NCBI GenBank assembly: GCA_017354895.1
Contig: CP071498.1
Coordinates: 3,782,001-3,846,000, forward strand
DNA: 64,000 bases
Reading direction: 5' to 3'
Source of the DNA: Podospora comata
Taxonomy: Eukaryota > Ascomycota > Sordariomycetes > Sordariales > Podosporaceae
Shown here: positions 10,570 through 22,983 of the stretch, in pieces
Layout of the letters: the number at the start of each line of letters is the position of its first letter
Position numbering within the stretch: position 1 is the stretch's first letter
Notes under the pieces: model-generated
What the model was told of the DNA's origin: nothing
The model's database searches: none
What the model saw: only the letters and a program-made list of their open reading frames with translations
Program-made: the position numbers and the translations under genes

Positions 10570-11587
10570 TCATGACCGCCGCTTGATCGGCATATTCCTC
10601 TTGGAGTACTGCAATCCACACCTATTACACAACGTCCTCGCCCCTTCTGGTCCCTTCCTCCACTCAGTACTCTCAGTACAGTCACAGTTATAACATTTAC
10701 CCGCCGCATTTCGTGCTGGTATTGTTTTCTGTTCTTATTGTCAGCCATCATCAAGTTATATCTCTCTACCTCACTAACCTTCCCATGAGCATCAATCCCA
10801 ATTTCTCTTATCCTCCGCCTCCCCCTCCCAGGTTTCTGTACTGTCTCCTCTGAGTTGTGATGGGACAAACGGCTCTTGGAGTGTGAGCCAGATGTGCTCT
10901 CCTCCACCCACTTTCTCGCCAACTTGATGTCGTCCATCCTCTTCTTGATCACGTCGCTGTTGTTTACCATGATGTTGACCACTCTCTTAGATGGGAGCTT
11001 GACGAGCAGAGTTGAGTCATCATTGCCAGGGCGGCAGTCGGCTGTACAGCGTCTTGCAAAGTCGTAGAGGGCAAAAGCTGAGTTGGCGATCTGTGATGGT
11101 TAGTGAGTCTAGATGCATGGGCTGTTTACCCTAGGTACACAGAACATACTGCTTCAAGTGCTTCGGTGTAGTTCAGCTTGGCAGGAATCTCCACCATTCC
11201 CTCGGTGCTCTCGTGGTCACTGCCGGTGTTGACATGGATGGTGCTGTAATCGGCAGTGGGTGCTACGGAGGCAGACGATGGTTTCCGCGGTGAGTCGGCG
11301 TGTTGGAACGGGTCGCGGTTGGCGCTGAGTGGGTCCAATCTCAAGGGTGACCAGGGCCCGGCGGTGAAAGTGGAAGAGTAATATGGACTCGCGTAACGAG
11401 GAGATTCGTGAGCTTCGGGGGAGTGTGGTGACCGGAACGGGATCCGGCCGCCGAGGAGTGGAAGGGTGGTGTGGTGCGTAGGAGGGGCCCCGTCGCCAGC
11501 GGAGTGCGCTACGCTCTCAGTGAGCTCAGAGAAGGAGGGAAGCCATGATGCCTGGTGGTGGTGAAAAGTAGAGGAGAAGTCTGACAT
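10570..11587 (-). CDS. GATA-type zinc-finger transcription factor (NsdD/SUB-1-like, type IVb)
   Basis: Three exons: 11150-11587, 10779-11090 and 10570-10728, with introns GTATGT..CACAG (59 nt) and GTTAGT..GCTGAC..CAG (50 nt), both phase 0; 302 residues. The finger lies at the very C-terminus: Cys262, 265, 284 and 287 with an 18-residue loop (C-x2-C-x18-C-x2-C) and the signature TEWRKGPEGARTLCNRCG. The 18-residue loop and C-terminal position are those of fungal IVb GATA factors such as NsdD/SUB-1, which control sexual development. The usual LCNACG is LCNRCG here. The N-terminal half is Ser/Pro/His rich; a helical block (LNYTEALEA-IANSAFALYDFARR) spans the first junction. The exact orthologue is uncertain. 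Confidence 0.85.
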
Positions 11588-13479
11588 ATTTCTGTCTGCG
11601 GTTTTCTCAACCCATGCTATGTAAATAGCCCTGAAAGGTAGAGTGTAGTAGTCTCGTGTGTCACAAACACGACAAATTCCGGATTACACCCGACACCGTG
11701 ATGCCCTTAATATATCACTCGCCAACTTTATCCTTAGGGGGTTCGATGCCCAAACCTCGGATCAAAGTTGACTCTCCGCGTCCGTCCCAGACAAAAAAGC
11801 ATCTGCAAGATGACTGGGTCGAGGCTGCTGTAGAACGCCTGGAAGCAACTGTCAGGGGGAAGTTTGATTCTGGAAGGCCCAACACCACCTTGGCTAGCTG
11901 CCTCTCTCGGCAAAAAGATTGTGTGCCGGGTGAGCCATCCAGGTCATCTCTTTTTGTCCAATATTACCGTCGATCCATAACGTACGGATCAAAATGGAAT
12001 AAAAAGTCTTTCATGAAAGCGGTCAACATCCGACACTATTTGCGGCGGCAATGCATTATTAGCGCCCAGTACAGTGTATATAATGTTGGGAATCTACCTG
12101 ATGCTCCAGTAATACTGGCTATCTTATTCAAATGGTCAACTGACTTCAGGCGCGGCCAGTCAAAGTAGTTAGGTAGTAATTTTCGGGAGGAACAAACAAG
12201 CCCTCGGGACGGCGGCAGCTTCTCCAACCAAGGTCACGATCCGAGGATTCGATGCAACAGATTGTCCCGTTTATTCGGCACATGCGGGACCGACTCGGGT
12301 TGAAGACTGACGACTGCGGGCCGTGCCCAAAGACGAACAGGTCTTCCGCTGCTCGACTGCCACCTATCAGGACGGTTCGAGCAACCGGATCCCAGAAACT
12401 GTGAAATATGCCGAATCCGTGCCGGATCGTCACACCGGGCCCGATTGTGCAAAGACCCGTGACAAAATATTGACTTGAACACCACTGCGATGTAGCAGCT
12501 GCACCCCAGGTTACACACCGATCCGGACGACAACAACCGGGGCAGAAACTTTGAGTATGTCAGTTTTGGCAATAGTCTCCGAGAAGAGCTACTGAATTAC
12601 ATGATCTTTGTATTTGTCTCTGCCTTTGAACATCCCAAGTCCTTATAGGTTCACCAAAAGCATTCTATCCCTTTAAAACATACCCAAAACAGGATAATTC
12701 GGCCTGGTAGCCTTCTCCCGTGCCCAGCATGATAGACGAATATTTTCCGTTCCGATCCCCCTTTTTCCCCTACCAAGCCCGACGCTCTTGTTGCCTTGAT
12801 GTCAGAATAGCATATCGAAGTCGCAAGCGCCCAACACCAGCCCCAGATGCCCACTCAAACGCCAATTAAAGAGAGGAAAGGTTGCCGTTTTGTTTTCGTT
12901 TGATCATGCTTTCCCAATCGAAGGGTGGCGCCTCCTTCAGCTTGCAGTCCCCGCACAAGGCATCCACACTATCGTTGGGAGTTGGTTAGAGAATGTGGTG
13001 GCTTGCAACAGGTTAGGTTGGAATGGATGGCTCGGGTACCTCTCAAAGTATAAGATATTTGGAGTCATCGGATGTGGGTGGCTGTGTAATCGCGGCACCA
13101 TTTCGAAGCGGTAAAGCGGAAGTGGCCACAAAAGTGCCTTGGCTGAATAAAGTCACACATGGTGTGATTTGCGTTGGAACCTGTTGGTGAGCGAGCGACT
13201 TGAGTTTGAACCGAGAAAGCATAGAGTCACAGCACCCTTCGGGATGGACTCGATGTTTGTTCTTGTACGCAATGGACAGTGGGCTTCACCCCCCAGCACG
13301 ACCAAAACCAGTGTAGCAGTGTTTCACCGAGGCCATACTCTCTTGGGATTTCACCAAGGTGATCATTCCCAGTTCCAACGCTTCTTTGTAGTTGACCATT
13401 CTCATGACTGAGGACCGCGGCGGGGCTCATGGTCCACGGTCCAGTATCGGCTAATCAGGAGTAGACCAAGAACCGTCTA
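11588..13479. other. Intergenic, no supported gene
   Basis: A 170-codon open frame lies at 11656-12168 on the plus strand but its composition and lack of any motif do not support it. The rest holds only overlapping short frames. Confidence 0.45.
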
Positions 13480-13704
13480 TAAGTCAACGGTCCACGCTCC
13501 CACGGTCTATATATACGGAGGAACTGGCCGGCGTAAATAAATAGTTCCGCAGTATACAATATAAATCACAATTGTTAGTATCTTAGCTATTTTAAATAAA
13601 ACAAGCCATTTATTATATACTATTTAGCTATACCGAACTAGCATTATTTAGAAGTACCTTTAACCAGTATCCCTTTTAAAGGTTCTGGATAGGGGTTCGT
13701 CACA
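13480..13704 (-). repeat. Remnant of a dispersed LTR-like repeat (solo copy)
   Basis: This segment, read on the minus strand, begins TGTGACGAACCCCTATCC and is similar over about 220 bases to three segments at 39.9-40.6 kb, including a shared TATAAATAAATAG block and a GTCAACGGTCCAC block. The TG-start and internal TATA suggest a long terminal repeat of a retroelement, now solo and degraded. No internal coding part is present. It is AT-rich compared with its flanks. A TIR/MITE origin cannot be excluded. Confidence 0.55.
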
Positions 13705-16700
13705 CGAGGGTAGCCGAGGCTAGGCCAAAGCTAGGTGTCGTCACTTAACAGAAGATATTAGCCTAAGCGTCGAAGATGGTGGAAATGCAAGGCTAGGTAC
13801 ACTTTTATGGAAATTAACAGAAAAGTGACCTGGTATGACACTTTCGTAAGTGGCTCTCTATCCCTTGTTGTCGCCCTGGTTGAAGCTCTGAAAAGTCACG
13901 AAAAATAACATTTGTGACCTTGGAACATTGTACAACCATAGATCTGCATTAAAAAAGGCCATTTTCTAGGCAAAACCAAACCCCATTTCGTGCCAAGTCA
14001 TGCAACAGTATCTCAACCCAGCCCATCATCACCACGTTCAAACAACCTGCGATACCACTATTCCCAGATCCGAAAGCTCAATTGCCCAAGGCTCAATTAC
14101 CCACCTGCAATTCAAAGGCTCAACTGGCCCCTTGGTCAATTGTTGACTTACATGCCGAAGACGGTGAGATCCATGTTCGATAGCACGCTAGCCCGCTTTC
14201 CCGAGCCACCCTCACTCCCGTCATGTCTTGGGTGGCGCACAGTTGACAGGCTTTGAGATGAAAACAGGGCTGGGTGATGCCCAATTCCTTGTCAGTGAGC
14301 AATGTGACACCCTCTCCCACACCAGGGTCAAGTGATAGCTGCAACAAAGTCTCCAAGAGGCCAGTTTAGTCTGGGTGAAGCTAGCCGTTAGGTGGGCGGT
14401 GGAGATGGCATTAGCCCGATACCTAGCAGGAGAACATCAGCGGCGGTAATCGGATATGGTCATGGGAAATGCATCTTGACCGCCGTCTCCACGCCCCAGC
14501 TCAAAATGATCGATCACATCTCACATTGATGTCTCTGGGACCGGGGGCTTCGCCCCTCCTTAGTTTCCCAGATTGGGCTAATCCAGGACGAGGGGCCTTG
14601 CGTTGCATCATCAGCCACTGGCTGGGCTCGAATTTAGAATGGCCATTCATTCCATCCTCGACTGTAATCGGATTGACGTAAAAAAACCGAATCCCATTGG
14701 CCGAACTGAAACCGATCGAGTTGGATGGTGTGGCGTTCGGTTCCCAGCGCCTTACAAGGCGTGCCTGAAATTGTGTAGCTGTTGTGGCCGCCGTGGCTGC
14801 ATGGTTAGCCTGGTGCCTTTTCCCTCTCGTTCGTCTCATGGTCTGAAAAAGCTCGAATGCTCAGGCGCGTGTCAACTCGAGTTTGGCAGATTGTCGATCA
14901 TATTGTTTGTGGATTGTTGGTCGTAAGTGGTGACGTCATATGCAAGCCGAAGAAATTTGTCGTTGTTGGTGCTCTTCAGTCACAAAGTTGATGTTGCTGA
15001 TGGATCTTGATCGATTTACACATGCTCGCCTTACCATCGGGAAATTTATCAACTGCAAAGTGGGGGTTGCTGATCGCAGTGGGAGGTGATCGACATATGG
15101 AAAGTCAGGAACCAACAACCCTAACTCCTCTCTTGGCGCAGTTGGCGGAGGCGGACGGGATGGCATTAAGCACAACAGAAAGCTTTGACCAAACAATCCT
15201 CAAGGCTTGATACCAACTCGCCGATATTGGTATTCCACAAGTCACCTTCCTGATGCCGTGGTGAGATGTCAACACCTTCCAGAGCTGGCCTTTTGAGGTT
15301 GCTTCCCAGTTGTCGAACGCATGGACCAGGCGCCGAGTGACGATAGCGCGCACCATCTTCCCCGTTTGGATCATGGCAGGTAACTTTATTTGAACAAAGA
15401 CGTGATCTTGCTCGTCGCCTACCCTCTAGGTTCTCTTGGACCCCTCCTTTGATGTCTGTGGCTTGTCTGTACTGACGGGTTTTCTTTTTGTTGGCATTAT
15501 CTTGGGTCCCCGCTACTAACGTCGTGTCTTTGGATCGCGTCCCATCGTCAGCTTGCTCACCTTATTACTGACAGATGCCCACTGCCCGGCCACAGTTGCT
15601 CCGAACCAACACTTTACTGAACCAGCCTCGAACCCTGATTTATCCGAAGTTTGTGCTGAACCGGATGCTGTGTTGATAATGCCTCCAGCCAATGGCAGAT
15701 CAGCAGACCAAGACACACTTCCACATCCTCCTGCTCAATCGCTCGATCGCTGACCAACGACATTTCTCGCTGACGAACTTCGGTTGATACGGCCATCGCT
15801 ACAGAGCCGAACTTTTGTTGAAGCTGGCAAGTCGCCCCGGTACAGCTCGCAAGCTCTGGCAGATGCTGTGCCCAGCCAGCGAGGCAATCACTACCCCTCG
15901 CGACGTGGCGGCCCTTCGACTGCCATCATCGCGCCATGTATCTCGGGACATATTGACCCAGTATCGACGGGGAATGCGTTGTGCCTCGTTGAGCAGTTTG
16001 AACGGAGTCTTCGGCCGGTCGCCTGAGCGAGTCGAGTCTTTCTGCGGCACCCGATACGACGACCTGTGATGGGACAAGAGTCAGCAATATACCGGATAAT
16101 GGCCTCTTCGTCTCTGCCTCCCACGTTCCTTAACTGGTACCTATCCTCAGAAGCCTTGGTTATTGTACAGCATTTCGCTTTTGGTCGAGGCTATTTTTAG
16201 TTTGTTGGTCCCGATCGGAGACATTTGCCACACCGGCAGAATGCGACCACCACCGTGAGAACAGCAAATCCGGGTCCGACAGGATACCCAGCACCAGCAC
16301 CAGCACCAACAAGCAGCATGCATTACCATGGTATTAGACGACTCAATCGGATGGAAAGCGACTTACAGAAGATCAAGCCGACTTGCTCAACACTCTAGCC
16401 CAAGCTGTTGGCTGTGGAACCGCCCATTTGCTCGTGGCCCCCGAAGTGGTATTGCCTACCACCCGGGGGGAAGAGTCTTATTTTCGGATACGGCTTGGAA
16501 AAATGCACCGGCTGGACCCGACACTCTGTCACTTGCCACACACTGCAACAATGGGTAGCTTTTTGCAAAGAGATTCACAGCAATCACGATGGGGCATCCG
16601 GAATTGTTTCGGAAAGGCTTGATTGACTCATGCTAGACAAGAGAGGAAAAGAGAAAGACCACACAAGAAAAGCCAACAGAAGAGAAAACAAGAAATTCCG

Positions 16701-16917
16701 GATCTGAGCCAAGTTCCTCGGTCAGGGTATCCGTGGCAGGCACTCAACCATGCCGACCCCACGTCCTGCCACCTTCCAAGGTCCCAGAGCCCGCATCCCT
16801 TTTGGTTTCCACACCCGCCATTTCCGCAAAGTCCTTTTCCGTGTTCGGAGGAAGAAAAAAGAAGACCAAGCCAGCCTAAACCCCTGGGCCCAATGCTGTG
16901 GTAGATGGAAAAGCCAT
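13705..16917. other. Long stretch with no supported gene
   Basis: About 3.2 kb with only short overlapping frames in all six phases. It includes a small CCAGCA-type simple repeat near 16285-16310. No RNA gene or domain found. The last ~300 bases are the 3' flank of the DUF4360 gene. Confidence 0.45.
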
Positions 16918-17707
16918 CTATTTGCAGGTGCGCCAGGCGATGTTGACCTGCTGGGTGAAGGCAACGGTGGCGTCGTCGTTGGTGATCTCGCCGATGGCAG
17001 TGCGGTTGCTGCTGGTGAGGGCGATGCGGTTGTTGACGTTGAGGATGCCGCTGGCGCCGCAGGGCGAGTAGATGTAGCTGGCGGTGGGGATGCGGTCGGC
17101 CTTGGTGTAGACCTGGCCAGACTCCCAGATGCCGCCGCCTGTGATGGAGGTCTGGGTGGTGGTGGTGGCGCTGGCGTCCTGGCTGAAGTAGTAGGTGCTG
17201 TAAAAGGTGCCGGTGACGCCCTTCTCGAGCTGAGCGTAGCCGTGGTAGGTGGACTCGACAACGGCGAACTGGAAGCCGCTGGGGTACTGTGTAGGGAGTG
17301 CTTGTTAGCCTTGGCCTTTGTCTCATTGACATTCACAGGAATGGGGGTATGCACAGGCTCTACCTTTAGGGAGAGATGGAGCTGGCAGTTCTTGGTCTTA
17401 GCAGTGGGGTCATAGCCGGGGCCGATGTAGGTCTGGAAGCGGTCGAAGCCGAAGGTGACAACCTGTTGATGGGTTAGCATCTGCTGTCCTGCTTTTCTGT
17501 CTTGCCGCCCTGCTTCTAGCTTACAGTCTTATCGGGAGAGATGGAGGTGGAAACGGAGCCCTGGGGGCAGCCGTTGCCCGAGAAGCTGGCCTTGTCGATC
17601 TGGATCTGCTTCGGGTCGGGGGCGTTGGCCCAGCCGTCGTTTCCGACGACCTGAGCAACGGGGCTGGCGGCAGCAAGAGCGGGGAGGAGGAAAGCGACGG
17701 CCTTCAT
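16918..17707 (-). CDS. Secreted DUF4360-family protein
   Basis: Three exons: 17525-17707, 17364-17462 and 16918-17286, with introns of 62 nt (GTAAGC..CAACAG) and 77 nt (GTAGAG..CACAG), all phase 0; 216 residues. [19 protein letters not shown] is a signal peptide. The family hallmarks are the [13 protein letters not shown] segment near residue 45, [31 protein letters not shown], and a final Cys pair (SPCGASG, WRTCK). DUF4360 proteins are abundant secreted fungal proteins of unknown function, about 200-220 residues, so the length fits. Codon use is strongly biased to C at third positions, suggesting high expression. Confidence 0.9.
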
Positions 17708-20700
17708 TTTGATGATTGGGTTGCTGAAAAAGCTGGTTGGAAACCGAAGATGAAGATGGTGCGGGCGGTGATCGGAAGATCTGAAGGCTGGAGGATGCTG
17801 GAGGCTTGAAGGCTGATGAGTTGATGAGGAAAAGAGGTCGATATCGTCGAGGAAGGGCTCGATACTTATACTCGTCTCTCGGGCTCGAACGTCCCTCTTT
17901 CTCGTGATGACTTCACATTATCCGAGGAACAAAATCCATATTCCCGGCCACGGACGGGAAAGATGTTTCTCGTTCGAGCGAGACCCGCTTGACATCGTCG
18001 GTTTGGTGTTGTTAATTTGGTCCCTAGATTGTGCAGCCGTCTCCCAGACCCCAGCTTCTTCGCGGTTCTCCGAGTCCTTCTCCCCGTTTGGAACTTGGAA
18101 TAGTTTGCATCCGGATGTAAACATTGTCTGTCGATGGCGTTCGAGGCCAGGGTGGGTCTTCGTTTCCGAGGTTCTCGCACGCCTCCAGCACCACAGTCGC
18201 AGCAGCCAAATTTACGGATGAAGTGAGGATAAATGAACTACAAATTAAGACGGGACGTCGAGCTCTTATGGCTCGCTTCACCAAGGTACATGACCCTTAC
18301 CAGAGCCGCACGAAGACCCAGTCCGATGCGTTCGCGTTACTCGATTTGCTGACGCTTCTATCTACTCTAGATGTCATTGTGGATATTCCAGTAACCATAA
18401 TTCTTTTTATAGAAGCCACTCTCCAGATTTCGACAAACTCGACACTGCGAACGTCCAATTCAGGCCGTCGCTGGCAATATCGGCTTAACATGCGGTGAGG
18501 ACCGTGTCACATTGCGACATGCACTCGAGAAACTGGCCACCGACAACCGGGAATCATGGCTGTCTTGATGTTGTAGACATGTTGTTCTCCAAGTCACCCC
18601 TAGTCTACGAAGCTCAGATCCACGATGATGCAACAAGCAAATTCTGTTGCACTCCCCGATCAGCAAGACAACCTGAAGACAAAACAATGGACGAATCCCG
18701 AGAACCGCGACCCGGGATACTGGCAAGGGCCACACCTGTTGAGATCTCCCACTCCGCTGGCAGCGCTGATCTTGTAACACGACCAGGCGCACCACTGGAA
18801 ACTTGCACCAGAAGCCAGTGCTACCCAACAGACATGACACTTGTCGCCATTGCTATTTTTGTGGCATGTTCAGGGGTCATTAATTAAGCTTAATTGAGGG
18901 ACCCACCCTTTGTTCCCGGACGGGGCCATCGCGGACCTGGGTCGTGGCGTGGTGGTTGCATCTCGCTGCTATCGGGGATAGCGACTCGAGAGACGTTGAC
19001 GTTGCGTCGGTGGTCAGCTGATCACCACATTGCCCGCCAGACGGAGTCCTCTGGCCATGCACCGCGAAGCTCCATCATGGCTGCCAACACACACACACGC
19101 CGTCGGTGAAGCACAGCCCGGAGGCATTTCACCATCGATCAAAATGACAGACCAAATACGGTTGTTCGATCCAGCCACTACTATAGGGTATTTGCTTGAC
19201 CCGCCAATGCCGTTCAACCGTGCCATGGACCAACACTAGCGTTGCCGGAGTGCCCCTGGGGTACCAAACTACCCCCTTGTTCCGCCACACAGGATGAGGA
19301 ACCAGGTGCTCCGAATTTTTACGATTGGCCCAGCAAGGCGAAGACTTCTTGCTTTAGCTACACGCCTGCACTAACAATCGCTGTTATTCTCATGATCCCG
19401 TTCCCCACATCGTTCCATCTCGAATCAAGAAGTTCCTCACTTGTCAAATATCAGTTCTCGGCTATTTCTTCGCTTGTGGCCCAGGAAGAGCAACCCGAGC
19501 GGGTGGCAAAAGGGCATTTGTCGAGCTTTCACAGTAAACGGGTTGAGAAAATAGAACCGTGCAGTTTGGTCCGGTCAAGGAACTCTGTCTGCGATGGCTT
19601 TGGGTCGGTCCATCCTCAACTTACCCTCCGGGCAAGTTCCTCCCGAGAGGAATGATACAATGTGAAGGGTTGACTGACAGTAACAGACCTTGGGGCCGCA
19701 TAACTCTGTGCTACCTATCTACAATCTACCTTGAATGCGATGGTCCAGAAAAAGCGACCCACATTCCCGCAGTTCGGCGGCTTGCCAGGAACCCGGGATG
19801 CCCCCCAGCCTTCCCATGCAGTGCGAGGCTGGACAGGCTGAAAGGATACCAACCGATTGACGCAACCCCTGGGCTGTTCCACGGTTAATGGCCACATGTA
19901 GACCACCCTTTGCACGAGTAGGTTGCATTCGGCCCTGTGAGGTTACCGTGCACCAGCAGTTTTTTGAACACTCTATTTGGGCAAAACCCAACCTATCATG
20001 GCCGCCAACCATGCAAGACACACGAGCTTGTCTTTTATGAATGTGCTCAAAGGACCCCAGTATAAAATCGTATCCACATTGCTGACTGTCACTTTGCAAT
20101 AGGGTGTAGATTGGGCTTTTATATCAAGGTCACTTTGCTGCTCCCCATCTTCCTGTGTACTGTCAAGCGAGTACAGGAATAGTAACAGTGTATATGAGGG
20201 TTCTTGCCAGGTACCACAAGGGAACCTGGGTTCTGCTCGTAACTGGGAATATCTATGGTGCAGGACATGCTGCAGGTAATATCGAGGTTCTCATCAGTCT
20301 GACCCCCGATGTGCAGGTACTGGACTCTGGACGACGTCTCATCAACACCCCCGATGCAATTGACCAGCTCCCTTTCTGGCCGAAAGAAGAAACGGAAGAT
20401 GACTGGCTATGACTGCTGCCTTGATCAAGCAATACAGATATTGATCTCTGTCTGGATTCCAGATGTCGACCCTAACTTTCCTGTGCCAGATGCCGCTATC
20501 TTTAGCTCAGGGTAGCATCGAGATGTAGTTTTGTGTATAGTAAACAATAGACATATGAGAAGATTTTCTGATGCCAGCAACCACCGAGTGAACCGTCGAG
20601 GTATCAGCCTGAGTTGTGAGAGGAGGCGCAGTTCAAAATATGGTCTGATGAAGGGTCCTCGTTGTTGTGTTGACAGGTTGTTTTGGTGGCTGGGCCGGAG

Positions 20701-21454
20701 CGGAGGAGATAGGCATCACGGCCGCCGAGGTCCAGCACTACCGCGCCAACTACCACGGGCCGCATCTCACACAAAGTACCAATGCGGCGGTGGTCCCGGG
20801 ATAGTAAGAGAGAAGGAGGGCAATGTTACCCTGTGGGGGGGATGATCGACCACGCCTTTCTCCGTCCCGTCCGGCTTGCCTGCCATTGGAGGTGAACGTG
20901 GAAGAGGTGAGTGACACAGGTGGGATGTCCGTGTAAATGTTTATCCAGGGGAGAAAGGAAATCGAGGGCGTCTGTTCTGGCGATGGGCCGCCTCCTGGAC
21001 CTTAGTGGTTGACGCCGGGATGGTGCTGAGCTCTGTCTACCTATCTTCTACAGTCATCATCACTCACAAATAGTCGAGGCCTACAATGCTTTCTCAACGA
21101 GAAACAGCAAACCTCAAATGGTTTGCCCCATCCAAGCCGATCGAATCTTCCGGGCGCTCACCAAGTAGAAGGCGGCCAAAATCATGACACGGAATGAAGA
21201 CGTCACACCAGACCACATCACAACACTGGAATAGTCTATTCTCCAAGCAAGTTCTACACTCCTTCTCATAACACACAAACACAAAAAGTGTACACTAATC
21301 CCAACAACACCATGCCTGCTCAAACGCTTTACTTCCCTCCCCATCACAAGCCAAACGCTACAAGCATGCTACAAGCACTAATATCTTTTCACAAAAATTA
21401 CAGATCCCGTTCTCCTCTGCATCATCACATCATATCCTCATACCTGTTCTCCAT
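17708..21454. other. Long stretch with no supported gene
   Basis: About 3.7 kb. The first few hundred bases are the promoter of the DUF4360 gene and the last ~150 the 3' region of methylcitrate synthase. Many short frames overlap each other on both strands with no motif or signal peptide. A non-coding RNA or an unusual gene cannot be excluded. Confidence 0.4.
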
Positions 21455-22983
21455 CTACTGCCCCTCAACTTGCTTCAACAACCCCTCCAAATTGATGCTC
21501 TTAGGCCTCTCAATGGGCAGACCCAACGCCCGATCCCAGATCAGCTGCGCCAACGGGCCCAATCCTCTGCTGACACCAAAAGTGGCGGTATAGTACAGCG
21601 TCTCGTGGAAGCCGTAGTGGTGGAACAGCACACCAGAGCTAGAGTCCACATTGGGGTAGGGGTTCTTGGTCTTTCCATGCTTCTTCAGCACCTCAGGCGC
21701 AATACGGCTGTTCTTCTCCACAAGCTGGAAGACTGGGTCGGCGGCGATCTCGGGGCGGGTAGCAGCGTAATCCATCAGGGCCTCGAAGCGTGGGTCCGGC
21801 TTACGGAGCACGGCGTGGCCGTAACCGGGGACGACACGGCCGCTGTTGAGGGTGGACCAGAGGTAGTCGTGGATGTCGTCTTCGGTGTAGTTAGCGGGGA
21901 TGGCCTCCTTCATCTGGATGATCCAGCGGAGGACTTCCTGGGCGGCGAGGCCGTGGAGGGGGCCGGCGAGACCCTGGAGACCGGCGCTGTAGCTGAGGAA
22001 GGGGTCGCTCAGTGCACTACCAACCAGGTGGGTGGTATGGGCCGAGACGTTGCCGCCTTCGTGGTCACCGTGGAGGGCGAGGTAGAGACGGAGGAGGTCT
22101 TGGAAGTTCTCGTTCTCCTTGCCGCCCTTGCCGAGCATGGCGGCGAAGTTGTAGGACCAATCTTGCTCGAGGTCGATCTCGGCGGGAAGAGCACCGCCAC
22201 CCTTGTAGGAGTTTTGGTAGATCTTGGCCGCGATGGTGGGCAATTTAGCAAGAAGAGAGATGCAGTCGTCAAAGGTAGGCTCCCAGTAATCGGCCTTGTT
22301 GAGGCCCTCCTCGTACGCCTTGGCAAACTTGGATGTGTAGTTCAAGGCGGAAACAGCAATGGCAAATTGGGTCATTGGATGGAGGTCCTTGGGGAAGTTG
22401 TCAAGCAGCTTGGTGACAAAGTCTGGGAGCTGGCCTTGCTCGGCGAGCTCACGCGAGAACTGGCGGGTCTGGTTGACAGAGGGCACTTTGCCAGTAAGCA
22501 AAAGCCAGAACATGGCCTCGGGAAGCATCTCGGTGCCGGTCTTGCCCTTGGGCAGCTCCTTTTGGCAGTCCTTAATGGTGCGGCCGTGGAAGCGAATACC
22601 CTCGTTGGCATCGAGCACGGAACCCTCCCATACCATGGCCTTGAGGCCGCGCATACCACCAATTGTGTTCTCAACCTTGACCTCGCCAATGACCTTGGAA
22701 CCGTGGGCCTTGACCTTCTTGAACAGCTCGCGCTTGGCTGGGATCACCTCCTTGAGCGTCGTCTTGAGGTCGGGTTCGGCGGTAGAGTATGTTCGTCGTG
22801 TAATTGGGGCATATCTAACTGGCGTGGCAGCAAGAGGCTGCAGAAATGTCAGCAAACATGGAAGTCTGGAGAGATGAGACGAACAGCTGCGTGCTGCGTG
22901 CTGTGCAGTTCATGGTGGAGCAGCATTTGACTTACACGCAGAGCGCCCAATGCGCGGGGAGCCTTTCGGAAGTTCAAAGCCAT
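21455..22983 (-). CDS. mcsA: 2-methylcitrate synthase, mitochondrial
   Basis: Exons 22936-22983 and 21455-22837 joined by a 98-nt intron (GTAAGT..GCTGAC..TGCAG), phase 0; 476 residues. It condenses propionyl-CoA with oxaloacetate in the mitochondrial matrix, the first step of the methylcitrate cycle. The N-terminus is basic (MALNFRKAPRALGALR) and ends in RRTYSTAEPDL, a mitochondrial presequence. Citrate-synthase motifs are intact: HGDHEGGNVSAH, PGYGHAVLRKPDPRF and PNVDSSSG. The start of the mature part (STAEPDLKTTLKEVIPAKRE) and the end (ALGLPIERPKSINLEGL) match fungal McsA rather than the citrate synthase CitA. The divergent neighbour, a mitochondrial isocitrate-lyase-family enzyme, supports the assignment. 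Confidence 0.92.

Noticed and set aside
11656-12168. 170-codon open frame on the plus strand
   Set aside because: No motif, no splice partner, unusual composition; likely chance.
16750-17415. 221-codon plus-strand frame rich in Gly/Val/Ala
   Set aside because: Shadow of the spliced DUF4360 gene on the minus strand.
17880-21290. Clusters of overlapping 60-130 codon frames
   Set aside because: They overlap on both strands without motifs or secretion signals; no splice set gives a convincing protein.
21470-22930. 486-codon open frame opposite methylcitrate synthase
   Set aside because: Antisense shadow of a GC-biased conserved gene; the other strand encodes the full enzyme.
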